From positions 1,550,001 to 1,614,000 of the forward strand of contig JBCAQO010000006.1 of NCBI GenBank assembly GCA_039111635.1: a stretch of DNA of 64,000 nucleotides. Reading direction: 5' to 3'. This DNA is from Heterobasidion occidentale (taxonomy: Eukaryota; Basidiomycota; Agaricomycetes; Russulales; Bondarzewiaceae). Made by a program: the position numbers and the translations under genes. The notes beneath the pieces were generated by a model, which worked only from the letters and a program-made list of their open reading frames with translations, ran no database searches and was not told the origin of the DNA. Positions 31,647 to 44,271 of this stretch are shown here, in pieces. The first letter of the stretch is position 1, and each line of letters opens with the position of its first letter.

Positions 31647-34600
31647 TCACAGCTTAATTGCCGCCGGTCGGGGCTTGTTGGGATAGCTTTCGTGAAACTC
31701 ACGAAGCACCTCATCGGCCGTATTTCTGAGGAGGGCAAAGGGTTCCCAAGTGTTATCTGCTTTGGAGTATCCGACCCACTTGACGAGGTATTTGGTTCCT
31801 CGTCCTTGGCGCCTTGAATCTAGAATGGTCTCCACCTCGTAGCGTTCTTCTTCATTCAAGATCTCTGGTGCTGGTCTGGGAAAGTTTTCTCCATGGGCCT
31901 CTGTCTCATGATATTTGGTGAGTACGGAGGCATGAAATACCGGATGTATCTTCCATGTTTCAGGTACTTTCAGCCGATAAGCCAGGGCCCCAATTCTTTT
32001 GGTCACTTGAAAAGGACCATAACGCCTAGGTGCCAACTTGAACTTCAGATGAGTCGTCCGAATATGGGTTCCTTCTAACCAAACTTGGGTTCCTGTTTCC
32101 CACTGCGGAAGTTTCCAGTGTAAGTCCCGGTCTTTGGCGTGCTGCGCCGCTATCTGTAGACTGGCAGCTGTGTCCTCTTGGACTTCCTTGATTAGCTGTA
32201 AATGTTCAGTTACTGCGGGCACTTTGGTCTCCAACGCCGAATCCACCGAATACGGCGGATTAAATCCATAGAGAATTTCAAACAGCAATTTCCCTGTAGC
32301 GGAGTGTCTGTGGGTGTTGTGGGAAAATTCTGTGAAGGGGATCAAGTCTACCCAGTTATCTTGATGGTAGTTGCAGAATACCCGCAGGAATTGTTCGATC
32401 TCCTGTTTAACCCGTTTGTTTCTCCATCCGTCTGGGAGTGATAAGCCGTGCTGAGGGCCAGAGTGATTCCTAGGCCCTTCCATAGTTCTCGCATGAACTT
32501 TGCCGCAAACTGAGGGCCTCTGTCAGATACCACCTTGGTTGGTAGACCGTATCATTTGAACACATTATCCTGGAAGAGCGTTGTGGTTTCTTTGGCCGTG
32601 ATTGTCTTCTTGCACGGAGTTATGACTATTCCTTTGGACAGGCCCTGGTCCACTACCACATTTATCGAATTGTATCCTCTGCTTTCCGGGAGGTCTGTTA
32701 CAAAATCGGTGGAAATGAAACGCCAAGGGGTGTTTGTAGTCTCCAATGGGTGGATTGGAGGATGGGTCCTGTGGGGTAGGTTCTTGGTGGACTGGCAAAC
32801 CGCGCATCCATCTACGTATTGATGGACAGACTTGGTCATGCTTGACCACCAGTAATGGTGTTGTACCAATTCCAAGGTTTTCGCTTGTCCTGGGTGTCCT
32901 GTAGCCATAGTGTCATAGTGTGCTTTGACAATTGTTCGTCGGAGGAGATCGTCTCTTGGGACGCATATATAACCGTCTCGTCTTGTGATGCCGTTTTCAT
33001 GTGTCCATTTCCCTAGGAGACCCTTCATTGCTTTTGGTCCTCTTTCCAATAGCTTCTTGAGGGCGACATCCACTAGCAAATCATGTTCGGAGCACGAGTG
33101 TTGGATGAGGGAGAGGATGTCCAAGGATACGAGTTCTGTTGCTTTGACGTGTATGTTTTCGCTAGAATCTACCAAAGTTTCGCTGGACTCTGTGAAAAGT
33201 CTGGATGGGAGTAGAGTCTGTGCCTTGTTATCAGATTCCACCCCCTCACTAAGATCTGGACGCCTGGACAGAGCATCGGCATGGTTGGTCATTCCAGCTT
33301 TATAGCTGAGCTGGAAGTCAAATCGAGACAAAAACAGACTCCAGCGTGCTTGTCGCCTTGATAGGTCGCGCGCCGTCTGAAAGTGTTCCAGGTTCTTGTG
33401 GTCTGTCCAGATCTCAAAGGGGTGTCTAGTGCCTTCGAGGTAATGTTTCCAATGTTCCAGCGCCTTGATGATTGCAAGGAGTTCGCGATCATGTACGTTG
33501 TAATTCCTTTTGGGTGGTGAAAACGAACCCGAGAGGTATGCCACTGGGTGCCAGTCGTTATCAGGTCCTTCCTGTAAGAGGACTGCACCATATGCGGAGA
33601 GGGAAGCGTTGGTGACAAGCCGGTATGGGCACATCGGGTCGGGATATATTAGAACGGGTTGACTGATGAAGGCTTTCTTTAATTTGTCAAAAGCCTGTTG
33701 GCAACTCGTGGTCCAGTTCCATTTTGTGTCCTTCTTGGTAAGGTCATGTAGGGGTCGTGCAATCAAGGAGAACTTGTCAATGAATTGCCAATAAAAATTA
33801 CCTAGACCTAAGAAGGAGCGGATGTCTCGGACTGTGCGAGGGATGGGCCATTCCTGGATCGCTTCAATCTTTGAATCCTCCATGGCGACGTGATCTTTTG
33901 AAATTGTGTATCCCAAGTAGTTTAGCTTTTCCTTGTGGAATTCGCATTTCTCTGGCTTGAGATAAAGATCGTTGTCGTGCAAAATTTGGAGGACTTGTCG
34001 AACAATCACAATGTGTTCTGCCGTGGTTGTTGTGAAGATGAGAATGTCGTCCATATATACTGCGATTTTCCGGGCCAGGATGAGTTCTTGGAAGATCATG
34101 TTCATCATGGCCTGGAAGGTCCCTAGGGAGTTGCACAGCCCAAAGAACATTACCGTGGGTTCAAAGAGTCCCAGGGGCGTTACAAACGCTGCCTTGGACT
34201 CGTCCCCTTCTTTGATGCGCACGTTGTTATATCCCCACCGAACATCCAGTTTTGAGAATATTGTCGCTCCTCGAATAATATCCAAGAGTTCTTGGATTAA
34301 TGGCAAGGGAGTGATGTCTCGAATGGTGTGTTCATTAAGGTGGCGATAATCCTGTACCAGGTGTAGTTTTCCATTCTTCTTGTTTATAAAGAAGAAGGAG
34401 GCTGTGCTAGGTGCCGTCGACCGACGTATTGTCCCTTTAGAAAGGTGCTCCTTGACAAACTTTCCTAGCTCGTTGTGTTTATCCGGGCTCAAGGGAAATA
34501 TCCTTGGAGCTTGGGGTTTAAAAGACAGTTTGAGATTAATCGCGTGGTCCCAGATAGTGTGTTTGGGGAGCCGTTGTGATTGTCTCTTGCTGAAAATGTT

Positions 34601-35500
34601 GAGGTAGGAGTGGTATTCCGTCGGCACGCGGTCCTTTAAATTGGTCGTGTTGATTTCCTCCTCTAGGTCTTCGTCAAAACTAGCGAACCCCGAGGGTTTG
34701 GGAGCTACCTTCCTAATGATGGGTTCTTCTCCGCTATCCATTGCGGAGGAGTCAAACAATATTTGCGCCTTTTTGGCGACTTCCCTTGAAGCTTCACCCT
34801 AAGTGTTCTCTTCCAGAGTTTGCCGGTGTTCCTTCCTTTCAGCTACTTGTTCTTCGAGCCATTTGCGAGCATCGCATTGTCGGAAGTTGTGCTCGAGCAG
34901 CTCCAAGTACCGAGATTTCCATTCCTTCCTTGGGACTTGGCTCCACTGTTCTTTAGTCCAAGTCCATGAAGGTCCTACTGGTCCCGAGACAAGATGCGGC
35001 TTCGTCCGCTGAGGAATCTTGTCACCGCGTAGTTTAGCTAGCCATGCCTTCTTGGTAGGCTCTTCCCTTGCTTTGGTAAAACCGTACGGTTGTTGGCAAT
35101 CTTTGGGGCATCGATCAAAGTGTACCTCACGGCGCCTCCACCCGATGGAGGGGTCGTGGTATTTCAGCCAATCTGTTCCTAGGAGCATGTCGTCTTTCCC
35201 TAGATTGGTGATGAACATCTGGACGCGTTCAGTATGGGTCCTCCCCCGTCTGTCCTTGACGGTGAGATTCGCGTCTAGGCCTCGTCGAATGAGGCCTGCC
35301 TTGTTGATGGTGTCATCGACATTGCGAACACGGATAAGGCGGTTTAAAGGGTAGGTTGGAAGGTTGTGTTTTCTCACCCACTTTTCGTTCACCATAATCC
35401 CTTCGCATGCTGAGTCGATGGCGGCTCTGGCTCTAGTGCTTCTTCCTCGAGTTGTCAATCGCACGTCAAGTTGAATGGGGGTAATGATGTGGCTGTTCAT
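31647..35500 (-). pseudogene. pol: pol of element C1
   Basis: From ATG 35500, in order: protease-like domain (AAIDSACEG, MLLGTDWLKYHDP), RT (FFFINKKNGKLHLVQDYR, YMDDILIFT), RNase H (VTNASLSAYGAVLL, YNVHDRELLAIIKALEHW, WTDHKNLEHF), integrase (HYDTMATGHPGQ, CAVCQSTK) and a C-terminal chromodomain (YEVETILDSRR, VKWVGYSKADNTWEP) ending at 31647. Defects are TAG at 34799-34801, TGA at 32552-32554 (CGA in C2 and C4) and a 1-base deletion near 32420 in the integrase core. The gag stop lies 80 bases upstream in the overlapping frame. Confidence 0.88.
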
Positions 35501-35577
35501 TGCTCCAATTCGAATACATGACGGGAAATTATACTTGGGTTTCCTCGACCCCCTCTCTTCGGCTGGTGAAGGAGAGG

Positions 35578-36798
35578 TCAGGGAAAATCCTCCGCTAGAT
35601 CTGCCAACATCTGTTTGGCCTTGGTTTCCCCTACTTCCCTGAAGGGCGCTTGGACACCATTAATATCACGGACGGGTCCATTGCCTCGTCGTCCGTTGGG
35701 CGGTACGTAGCATTCTCCATTGCTCTGGCGTAGTCCTCTGTTTCTTGTGGGAGGGTCCTCACGTTCCACCGGATGACTAGGTTGTGGTACCCGACCGTGG
35801 TGGCCATGAGAACTCCCCTCCTCCAATCCTCTATGAAGTCCCTCATCGTCTCCCAGTGGGGATTCTTGCTCGTCTTCATCCTCCAAGTCTGTAGCGCAAG
35901 TTCTTCTACCTCCTCCGCTTACCGGTCTGCGTGGATATCTTTGAGATGGTTGAACACTTCTACACGGAGACGGGCAATCAGCTATCCCGTGTCCTGGCTT
36001 CCCACATTTATAACACAAAAAGGGGGCGGGATTCTTGCCATCGTAAACACATTTATTCCGGTTGGCATTTCTCTTCCAAGAGGCATCAATGTCCATGTCA
36101 ACCACTTGGTTGTTCATCCTGCGAGGTGCGGTGGTAGAGTTATAGCGGAAAGCGGGTTGGAGATGAAAACGATTGAGGAAATCGCTTCAGAATGAGGTGG
36201 AGTTGGTGAGGATCGCCTTTTGAGCACTTCGGGCTCTCAGCCGTCCGTCTATTTCACAGGCAGTATTGATCCAGTCTTGGATTGTGTCCTTCGGCGGTGT
36301 TTCCTTGTTATAGATTTTATCCATGACCTTCGGGTCGAGCCCCCTCTGGAAATAAGGAACTTGTTCCTTGTCGGTGATGTCGGCATCGGCGGCTATAAGG
36401 GCGAATTGATTGGAATATTTGTCCACCGTCATCTTCCCTTGGGAGAAGAACATGAGAGCACTTCGGGCCTTGTCCGTAAGGTTTGTCTCCTTGAATTGGA
36501 GTCTGAACCTGACAAGGAAATCGGCCCAAGTCCCGAGGTCCTGAGGCGGTTCCGCCCCAACTGTCTTTTTTAGGAAATTTTCTGCCCATGTGCCAGCTGT
36601 TTCATATCTCATGCACGAGAAGGCAAGGGAAACCTTGTCTTCATCCATTTTGTACTGGTCTGATTCCACTGTGAAAAGAAGGAGGCAATTCACGATAAAC
36701 TTTTGTGATCATGTTCTGTCTCTGTCGAAATTATCGGGGAGTCTAAGCTTGCCCCTTCCAGATGATACTGTCGTAGGGGGAGCTGCAATGTCTGTCAT
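35578..36798 (-). pseudogene. gag: gag of element C1
   Basis: Frame from ATG 36798 to TGA 35578, with stops near 36713 and at 36187 (the latter is CGA in C4). Capsid-like part: TWADFLVRFRLQFKE, GKMTVDKYSNQF, YFQRGLDPKVMDKIY. The CCHC knuckle CYKCGKPGHGIADC lies near 36000. The C-terminus is rich in Arg, Gly and Ser. The last sense codons GAT TTT precede the stop as in the other C copies. Confidence 0.8.
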
Positions 36799-37272
36799 AT
36801 TGTTATTGCTTTCGATGGTTTGGGTGTTGATCGGTGTTTGAATATCCGAGGATTCGGACTTGGATGTTCCTTCTTCTTCCTCCGATGTGTTCGGGATTTC
36901 TGGTTCAGGGTTCCTATACTGGGGTGGCTCTACCCAGTCTTCTGCTATTTCGTCCCAAGCCCACTCAGCTTCTGTTCCATCTTCTCTTGTGAAGAAATAT
37001 TGTCCTTCTCAGTACGAGCAGTTATCAAAGTTTGGAGGGGCTAATCGATTGGTATCGGAGTAATACCAATGGTTTTCCCTTTGATGGATAGGACAATTAT
37101 CTTGTCGGAGTTGGTTGTGGGTTCGTCTAGTGCCTGGTGGGTATCCTAGGCCTAGGTCTTGCTCCAGGGTGTGTGAAGTAACACTCTTCGGTGGGGGTCT
37201 ATGCCACCGATGAGGGTTGTGAGAAAGAGTGTGGCAGCAAGCAAGGTGTGGTGCAAGGTAGGGGCAAAAGCG

Positions 37273-37282
37273 AGTCTATTCT
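37273..37282 (-). promoter_or_regulatory. Primer binding site, self-priming type (element C1)
   Basis: Sense strand AGAATAGACT begins two bases after the 5' LTR. It is the exact complement of AGTCTATTCT at 37535-37544 in the LTR, which starts 34 bases after the TATA box (37571-37578). This is the arrangement known for Tf1/sushi elements, where the transcript 5' end primes reverse transcription. Confidence 0.75.
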
Positions 37283-37284
37283 AG

Positions 37285-37951
37285 TGTTACGAACTGCTCG
37301 TTTGATAACCCAAGAGTAACAGGTTCTTCCCTAGGTCGCACAATGGACTGAGTGGTGGACGAAGTCTCGACTGTATCAGGCAATGATACAGGAAGGAATA
37401 ATGTTGATTCTACTGTAGGAAGACAGTAGGGAACGAAGGTGTTCATATAGGAAGATACGAACAGACGAAGGTCCACAGTAGGAAGACTGTGGGTGAACAA
37501 AGGTACACAGTAGGAAGACTGTGTAAAAACGAGGAGAATAGACTGAAGATCCTCAGCCTATTCTATGGGCCTTATATACTGTATAGGGTCTAGGGTAAGA
37601 GTCCGTGTGCTTCTCCAGGTACCCATCCCAGGAGAGCTGTGGTCGCCGTCTCTCTCAGCCGGTGCCTACTCTTGTACTTCTCCAGTCACACCAATCCATC
37701 CTGGTGCGACGAGGTGCTTACCCATAAGCTCTAAGCCCATGGCATGTGAATGCCTGCCTTATCAATCCGCTGTACCCATGACCCTTCCCATATATCCTCT
37801 ACCGATGTCTTGAAGAACCATCGGTCCAGTTGGATCATAAGGACATGCCAAATACCTTGATGTACGCTCCGTAGTGGAGCCGCCTAGCATGTGATGCTTG
37901 AGCCATCGGATAGACCTGCCCCGATGGGCTCCGATCGGTCAAGTCATAACA
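37285..37951 (-). repeat. 5' LTR of element C1
   Basis: 667 bp, sense ends TGTTATGACTTG and CGTAACA. TATATAAG (window 37571-37578) lies upstream of the presumed transcript start at 37544. R/U5 carries four hairpins with CTTCCT loops, separated by GAACGAAGG-like spacers. From 36799 to 37284 lies the leader, with a protein-like but ATG-poor frame in phase with gag. Confidence 0.92.
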
Positions 37952-37956
37952 ATAAC

Positions 37957-39620
37957 TAACCTAACCTCTTCAAGCCACTCACGCTTTAGGCCTTGTAGCA
38001 ATTCTAAGATTTCCATGGTGTAATTAGGGTTGTTGCCACCCACAAAACGGCACAAGAGAATTGGCAGCAAATCTTCCATCCGACCGACATCCCCTACTTA
38101 GATGGCCTCTCGTAGATCAAAGTAGGTAAGTATATCCATCATAAACATTATTGTTTGAGACTTGACCTCATTGATAATGCCTTGGCGTCACATCTTTTGC
38201 AAGGCACATCAACTGGCATAGGTATCATGGATGTCCTGTGTGAGAATAACCAATGCCTCGGGACTTTCCAACAACAGCTTATTGATGTCTCCTCCTCCAG
38301 CAATCTGCCAACTAGACAAAACATGAGCCTCCCCAATATGCCAGAGAGATTCATTGAGATGATGCCAGAATGTTCCTTTGATAGACGTTGACTAAAGACC
38401 CTTGCAATTGAGTTTGTTGAAGGCCCTACGAAGGCCGATCCCTGCTGAGGTACCAAGGTATTGAGAGTGTAATGAGCTTTCAAATGCCATGACCAGGTGG
38501 AACCATCCAAACAATGGTAACAACCAATCTAGATGTTCGTAGCCATTCATATCATCATGCCAATTTTGCTAACCCGCAAATTCTTGATGATGTTAGCTGG
38601 TCTCCAACAAACACAACAAATTGATTGAGAGATGTCTTCTTCTTTTTCCCGAGTGAGTCCCATTTGAGCTGTTGGAGCCATTCATCAATGGCTTTTGCAT
38701 TTCCATCATAGCTAACCTCTTCAATATCGGCTGTGCAAAGAATAAACTGGCTGGTAATATGCTCAGGGCCATATGGGAGTTGGTCGACAGGAGGAGGAGG
38801 AGAGAGTATTGGATTGGTATGCCATGCATAATTTTGAAACTCTGGAGTTTTGAGAAGGAACTGTGAGATGCAGTAGACAGCTTGATCCTCAATGTGTGCC
38901 TGCACAGTTGGATCCCCCTTAAGAAGAGATTTGTCATTAAAGCACTGTTTTGACCCCTCCCTGCTTGATTCATGATAGAGTTGGTTAAGGTTAGAATTAA
39001 GCTGAAGAGTGTCAGGTAGCATCTAGATAGTGCCAGCACATGCGCTGTAGAAGTTATGCTGACGATCAGTCCGCATCAAAAATACATGTTTAGGCATGTT
39101 GACATTGTCATAGGAGATGAAAAAGGGGGGACCTTGAGTGGCGATCTGCATGTCATCTATTGCCTTGATTGAAATCATCTTAAAAGCTTCTGAGGTCCAT
39201 TTGTGACTCATAACAAGCCCAATAGAGTACAGAACATCATATGCATGAGCTAAGAGACAACATGACCTGAGATAAACAGACCAGAGAATAAGGAGCCAAT
39301 TGCGGTGATGAGAATGGGTGTATGAGAGCATCAATATAATGTTCATGATGACCTATGCCCATGGGATCTTAGTCAAGCTGCTGATGTTGAAAAATATTAA
39401 AAAATACATTATTAGGAGTCTTATGAGTATTCCGAACTGCTTGTGCTAGACTCCATCCAGCTTGCTTTAATATTGAGGATAAAACAGGAGCACCACCTTC
39501 TGACCGCAACATCTTGCCAAGGGAACTGAGATCAAGACTGGTTAGTGACTTCATGAAACGGGGATCAGGAGGTGAAGTCATCAGAGGAGCTATAGTGCTC
39601 ATCTCGTTTTCAACTAGCTC
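37957..39620 (-). pseudogene. DUF6589-like gene of element X, middle part
   Basis: The - strand reads KELVENEMSTIAPL, then GAPVLSSILKQAGW, MLSYTHSHHRN, GLVMSHKWTSEAFKMIS, PPFFISYDNVNMP, YSACAGTI, then FVVFVGDQLTSSRI and IGEAHVLSSWQ. The MSHKWT and ISYDNVN stretches are characteristic of DUF6589 proteins. Frameshifts and stops separate the parts. The segment is bounded on the left by the TSD of C1 (37952-37956) and on the right by that of C2 (39621-39625). Function unknown; position next to an inverted end of X makes it the candidate mobility protein, which is inference. Confidence 0.65.
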
Positions 39621-39625
39621 CTTTG

Positions 39626-40215
39626 TGTTACGAACTGCTCGTTCAGTAACCCAAGAGTAACAGGTTCTTCCCTAGGTCGCACAGTGGACTGAGTGGGGAG
39701 CGAAGTCTCGACTGTATCAGGCAACGATACAGGAGGGAATAATGATTGGTGCTAAGTTACACAGTGTGAGGACTGTGTAGGAACGAAGAGAATAGACTGA
39801 AGATCCTCAGCCTATTCTATGGGCCTTATATACTATATAGGGTATAGGGTAAGAGTCCGTGTGCTTTTCCAGGTTTCCATCCTAGGAGAGCTGTGGCCGC
39901 CGTCTTTCTCTGTCGGCGCCTACTCTTTGTACTTCTCCAGTCGCACTGATCCATCATGGTGCGACGAGGTGCTTACCCGTAAGCCCTAGGCCCATGGCAT
40001 GTGAATGCCTCTCATATTACTGTGTGAACTTCTGCAATCCCGTGTCCCTCTCATATAGCCTTTACCGATGTCTTGAAGAACCATCGGTCTTGTCGGCTCC
40101 TAAGGACATGCCGAATACCTTGATGTACGCTCCGTAGTAGAGCCGCCTAGCATGTGATGCTTGATCCATCGGTTAGACACGGCCCCGAAGGGCCCCAATC
40201 GGTCAAGTCATAACA
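39626..40215 (-). repeat. 3' LTR of element C2
   Basis: 590 bp, window-strand ends TGTTACGAACTG and CATAACA, nearly identical to 50556-51145. Followed by the TTACCCCCTTTCTAGG polypurine tract (40216-40231, purine on the - strand). Confidence 0.9.
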
Positions 40216-42836
40216 TTACCCCCTTTCTAGGTCCCAACTCCTGAGGGGACTACTCGCTTGAGCTTCATCGTCATTCCACGTACAATTGCTTGCTGGTCGT
40301 CAAAATAGATTGGGATGCGCCTTCCCAATATCACTGCGTTTTCTGGGGCGAAGACCGACCTACGTTGTTTACAACGCCTAGGAGTTTTCCTTCTCCGTTG
40401 AGCTGTTTGATTTGAAGTTCGTGGTATTGGCACAACTCAATACCATGCCTCTTCTCCCGGTGTTCTTCCTTCACCGCACGTTTTGTGTGAGTACACTCCT
40501 AGAGTCAATAGGCAGCTACTCGACCAGGGCTCCCTGGTAGGTTTGATGAGCCAGTGTCATCTGGCAACGATGCAGAAAGGTGTCGAGCGAATGATTATAG
40601 GATGAAATAGAAACTCGTCTGTGGATGGGTGTGTGTCATTCTTCTTCCAAAGTGCCGAAGGCCATGCTTCAGTGTTTCCAGGATAGATCTTCATCTCCTT
40701 GATCTCCGGTATCGAGGGGGACTCCAGGTGTGTGGGTTGATCGCTTTACTAAGGCTTAGGCCCACCAACCTATCGAGGGTGAACAGTCCTCGACTTGTTT
40801 TGAGTCCGGCAAGACCCCTTTGAAGATCCCTGGTTAGAGATTGAGTGTTCGTCCAGAGTTTGTTTTTCACAAGGGAGCGAGCATGTAGCAGCGCTCCGCG
40901 TATTGAATACGAGGTAAGGACTTTGAAGAATAGACTTTGAACCCCATGGTCTCTTGAATAGACCATGGTATCCACCTTGATGGTAATTATTGCGGGGTCA
41001 GCGTAAGGTATGTCCTGGTAGTTTAACGTCGTGCCAGACATCCGTAGTTTTGCGTCTTTGCGGACGTCCGCTAGTTTATCTTAAGTCATTGCGGACTGAG
41101 GCTAGTTTATACATAAGTCGTTGCGGACTGCCTACTAGTTTATGCCAAGGTCGTTGCGGACCTATCCATCTTCCAACGTAGGAGTACCTGTAAACAAGAC
41201 AGCAGGCGTTTCTGCGCGCCGGAACATTCATCGGTGATGCGCATAGGGCCGTAGACCAGTTCCTCCTTCTTGACAGGGTTCCCATTGAGGAAAAGATGGT
41301 GACGGTTTATACTATATCAAACCGGATAACTTATAGAGTTGCGAGAATAGACTTGAAGGTCTATTTTGACACAACTCACATGGCCCTGTAGACAGAAGGG
41401 CAGCTCAGTTTATCGTCATGAAGGACGGCAACTAGTTTATAGTCATTGCGGACGTCCGCTATCGCCTGGCTTGAACCTCCCGAGCCTCGATAGATTTAAT
41501 CCTCCGGGGTGAGGGTAGTTTAAGGTCATTTCGGACTATTGCAGCTGGAAGCGGTAATTCCAGCTCCAATACGATCCCTAGGACGAGGGATAATAGTTTA
41601 TCGTCATTGCGGACTAGATCAACATCGTGGCATCAACAACGATGTCGATCGACATCTCCTATGCTGAAAGGAGTGGTAGTTTAACGTCTTTGCGGACGCA
41701 GCAATGCCAAAACATATCTCATGTTTGGACACTGCTCATGACCCTGTAAGGAAAGGGTGCTCCCAGTTTAACGCCATGGAGGGCGTCTGTAGTTTATCGT
41801 CATTGCGGACATCCCATAGTTTTATCGTCGTTGCGGATGTCCGTAGTTTTACATCGTTGCGGATGATCCGTAGTTTTACATTGTTGCAGATGATCCGTAG
41901 TTTTACATCGTTGCGGATGATCGTAACACGAGGCACGGTCCCAGTTGCCTCTTGACTGGCCCTTGAAGCGGAATCCTTGCTTCGGACTTCAAGGGTAGAA
42001 TGGGCGCGCCATGGAGTAGTCGTGGCCTTGTCGGAAGGCTGGCAACCTGCTCCTTGTTCCCAAACCCCTCGCACGGAATTGAACCGTGTCGACCCCATAT
42101 TCTTTTACTGTAGGGCGTATGGAATATGGAAGCACCTCGACCTAGTCGGCAGGGTTCTGCAACGGTGGAGGCCCTCACTTCCACCGTCTGCCAGAATACA
42201 ACCACACTCCGAGGGTCTTGGTAGCTTTAGCGTCGTTCCGGACGGTAACTAGTTTATCGTCATTGCGGACCAAGCCTTTCGTAGTTTTACATCGTTGCGG
42301 ATGTATTTCTCCGTTTTGGGTTACTAATGGAGTGCGGCCATTAGCTCCTGCATCGCAGATAGGGCCCCCTAATGCGGAAACGACCCTGTAAAACTGGAGA
42401 TCCAAAGTGGGACGTCCAAGACACCTGTCAGACCTTGACAGCGAGGTTGATCCACCGTTCCCCAACGGTGGGTATGCAACACGATTTCCCACCAATATTC
42501 ATGCATCATTCATGTACCAGGTTATGTTGTGAATCCTAAGGGCCTCCTAATGCGGAAAGGGCCCTGTAAAACTGGGGATCCAAGCGGGACGCCCGATTCG
42601 CTTGTCAGAATACCTCTTGACAACGAGAGTGTTGAATGCTTGTCCTTCATCTTGAGACCGGAGGGCTGCAACGCGAAATGGTCAGGTACTTCCCCTGCCT
42701 TCTTATCTTTTCACAGTTTAACGTCATGCAGGACGTTCGTTTCGGCGTCCTGTGCGTGAAACCGGTACCTGTGGTGTGGAGGGTCCTTCCCTCTCCGTCA
42801 CCGTGTTAAAGGCCAGGGGTTCCTCAACTCCCTTGC
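40216..42836 (-). other. 3' untranslated hairpin-and-linker region of element C2
   Basis: Colinear with the C1 region, with about twenty copies of the linker (for example 41072, 41103, 41429, 41589, 41791). Hairpins include CCATGGTCT/AGACCATGG (40944-40968), AATAGAC/GTCTATT near 41346, AGCTGGAA/TTCCAGCT (about 41543-41564), and ATCCCT/AGGGAT near 41575. Some hairpins differ completely from C1 at the same place, as if modules were exchanged. Confidence 0.65.
41817..41924 (-). repeat. Tandem array of the linker, 27-bp period, four units
   Basis: TAGTTTTA-starting units begin at 41817, 41844, 41871 and 41898, exactly 27 bases apart, each with TTGCxGATG and a CATCCG/CGGATG type inverted pair. 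C1 lacks this expansion, so it arose after the copies separated. Confidence 0.75.
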
Positions 42837-44213
42837 CTAATATCCTCCGCCAATGTCTCCGTAATCCCCATATCCTTCATCCGGCCTATAATAGGGGTCG
42901 GTGTCGTCGTAATTGCCATCTTCGACCTCGTCCCAGGCGTCTAGTTCCGCTCGAGTCCAGGAAGTAGTTCGCTGAGTCGGGCGCTGGCGGATCGGAGTTC
43001 TTCTACCAATGTGTGGATGCGCTCCTTCAGCTCGATTATCTCGAGGACGGTTTGGAGTCGGCGAATCTCTTGGTCGAGTTCTTCCAGGACTGCTTCGCCT
43101 GGGTTGAAGAATGGCCCTTGTCCTCTGGCTTCCTCGTCCCTCGTTTCTCCTATACCTGGGAGGATGTTCCTCATTGCTGCCTCCGGCGTCCTGCCCGGTG
43201 GATTGTCCTGTCGAAGTGGGAGGAAGGGCCTCTCGATCCCTTCGTGCCTGTCGTTGGACCGTAGTCCAGACATATTCTGTCTGGGTGGATGCGTCTCGAT
43301 TACTTGTAGCCGGTATCGCTCTGCTAGCTTCTCTCCATGGTTGGACGCGGAATGGGTCAATCCGAACGGGACGGGCGTGGGAGGAGTGTCTTGTGTCGGT
43401 GTGCGATATGAGGGCGGGTAGGAGCTCCAAATTGACGAAGGAGGAGAACTCGTCCGGGTGAATGAGTAAGGCGTAAGCCCCATTGTTTCCTCGGGCATAC
43501 CAGGAGGCGGCCCTATGATCATCTGCATAGGCCAGAAGCCTGACCTGGTCGCTCGCGTCAGCGAGGCGTCGGGGTATGTTGTCGCTCTCGCTCCCTGGTT
43601 GCCCTGCGAAGAAGTTAGCGAGCCTTTGTAAGGCTAACGCTGTGGCCATCTGAATTACCGCGGAGATGGTGGTGCGCTGGAGCAGTGCGTCTCCTAGCCC
43701 TTCCAACTCTCCGGGGTGCAGATCTCGACTACTGGTAGGGGGCCCTCTGGTCCCGGCAGCTGATGTACCAGCTGTTGCTGGTTCTTGTACACTTCTCTCA
43801 GCAACTGTAGGCGATGCCAGGTCCGCAGGGTTTCCTGGTCTTCTTTTGCCTCTTGTTTCCTGCCTTGTCTCTCCTTGAGCCAACACTGTCGTCGGTCGCG
43901 GAGGCGTTGACGGAGTAGGTCTTCCTTCTTCTTGACGTCCTTCATTGTGCTCGTCATGAGCTCCCTCAAACCATGGTGAGGTTCAGGAACCTGTTCGACC
44001 TTCGATGGCGAGCGTGGTTTGGTGGACAATGATTGGTATGGGAATTCCTTCTGGAGTCGCTGGGCGGCTGCTTCGGCTAGGGCGTCCAGTGTCGGGGTTG
44101 GCCATGGCCAGAATGATGTCTGGCGAGGGGTTTCTTGAAGGGGAGGAGGTAGTTCCATCATTGATGAGCATGGCACGTCCAGGGGAGTAATCAAGGGAGG
44201 AGTGGTCGGACAT
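42837..44213 (-). pseudogene. Third ORF of element C2
   Basis: About 458 codons from ATG 44213 to 42837 with a single stop at 43983-43985 (CGA in C1). The longer open part (43886-42837, 349 residues) has a Gly/Pro-rich section, the helical core ALALQRLANFFAGQPGS, DDHRAASWYARGN, LLIHPDEFSSFVNLELLPAL, a basic stretch rich in Arg and Pro, and an acidic Tyr/Gly-rich end. Conservation with C1 shows that it belongs to the element. Unknown function. The 5' end lies 58 bases from the pol stop. Confidence 0.65.
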
Positions 44214-44260
44214 GTACTGGGGAGGATTCTTGCTTTTGAAGAGAACAGTGTATCTCCCTC

Positions 44261-44266
44261 TTTATA
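44261..44266 (-). promoter_or_regulatory. TATA box between pol and third ORF (element C2)
   Basis: Sense strand GGTATAAAGAGGG directly after the pol stop, about 48 bases before the ORF3 ATG. In C1 the site reads TACATAAAG (31634-31642), a weakened form. Like the TATAAAAG of element A, it suggests that ORF3 has its own transcript. Confidence 0.4.
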
Positions 44267-44271
44267 CCTTT

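Larger units (their letters stand above)
27023..37951 (-). mobile_element. Element C1: full-length Ty3/gypsy chromovirus (family C)
   Basis: 10.9-kb element on the - strand with TSD ATAAC at 27018-27022 and 37952-37956. LTRs are 27023-27687 (3') and 37285-37951 (5'). In sense order: 5' LTR, self-priming PBS, gag, pol, third ORF, a 2.5-kb hairpin-rich 3' region, PPT, 3' LTR. The LTRs differ at only a handful of positions, yet every gene has stops. It sits in or beside an intron of the DUF6589-like gene. Confidence 0.93.

Noticed and set aside
42060..42110. tRNA gene suggested by a perfect B-box-like arm (GGTTCAATTCC with a 5-bp stem on the - strand)
   Set aside because: No A box or acceptor partner; the arm is one more hairpin in the C-family 3' region.
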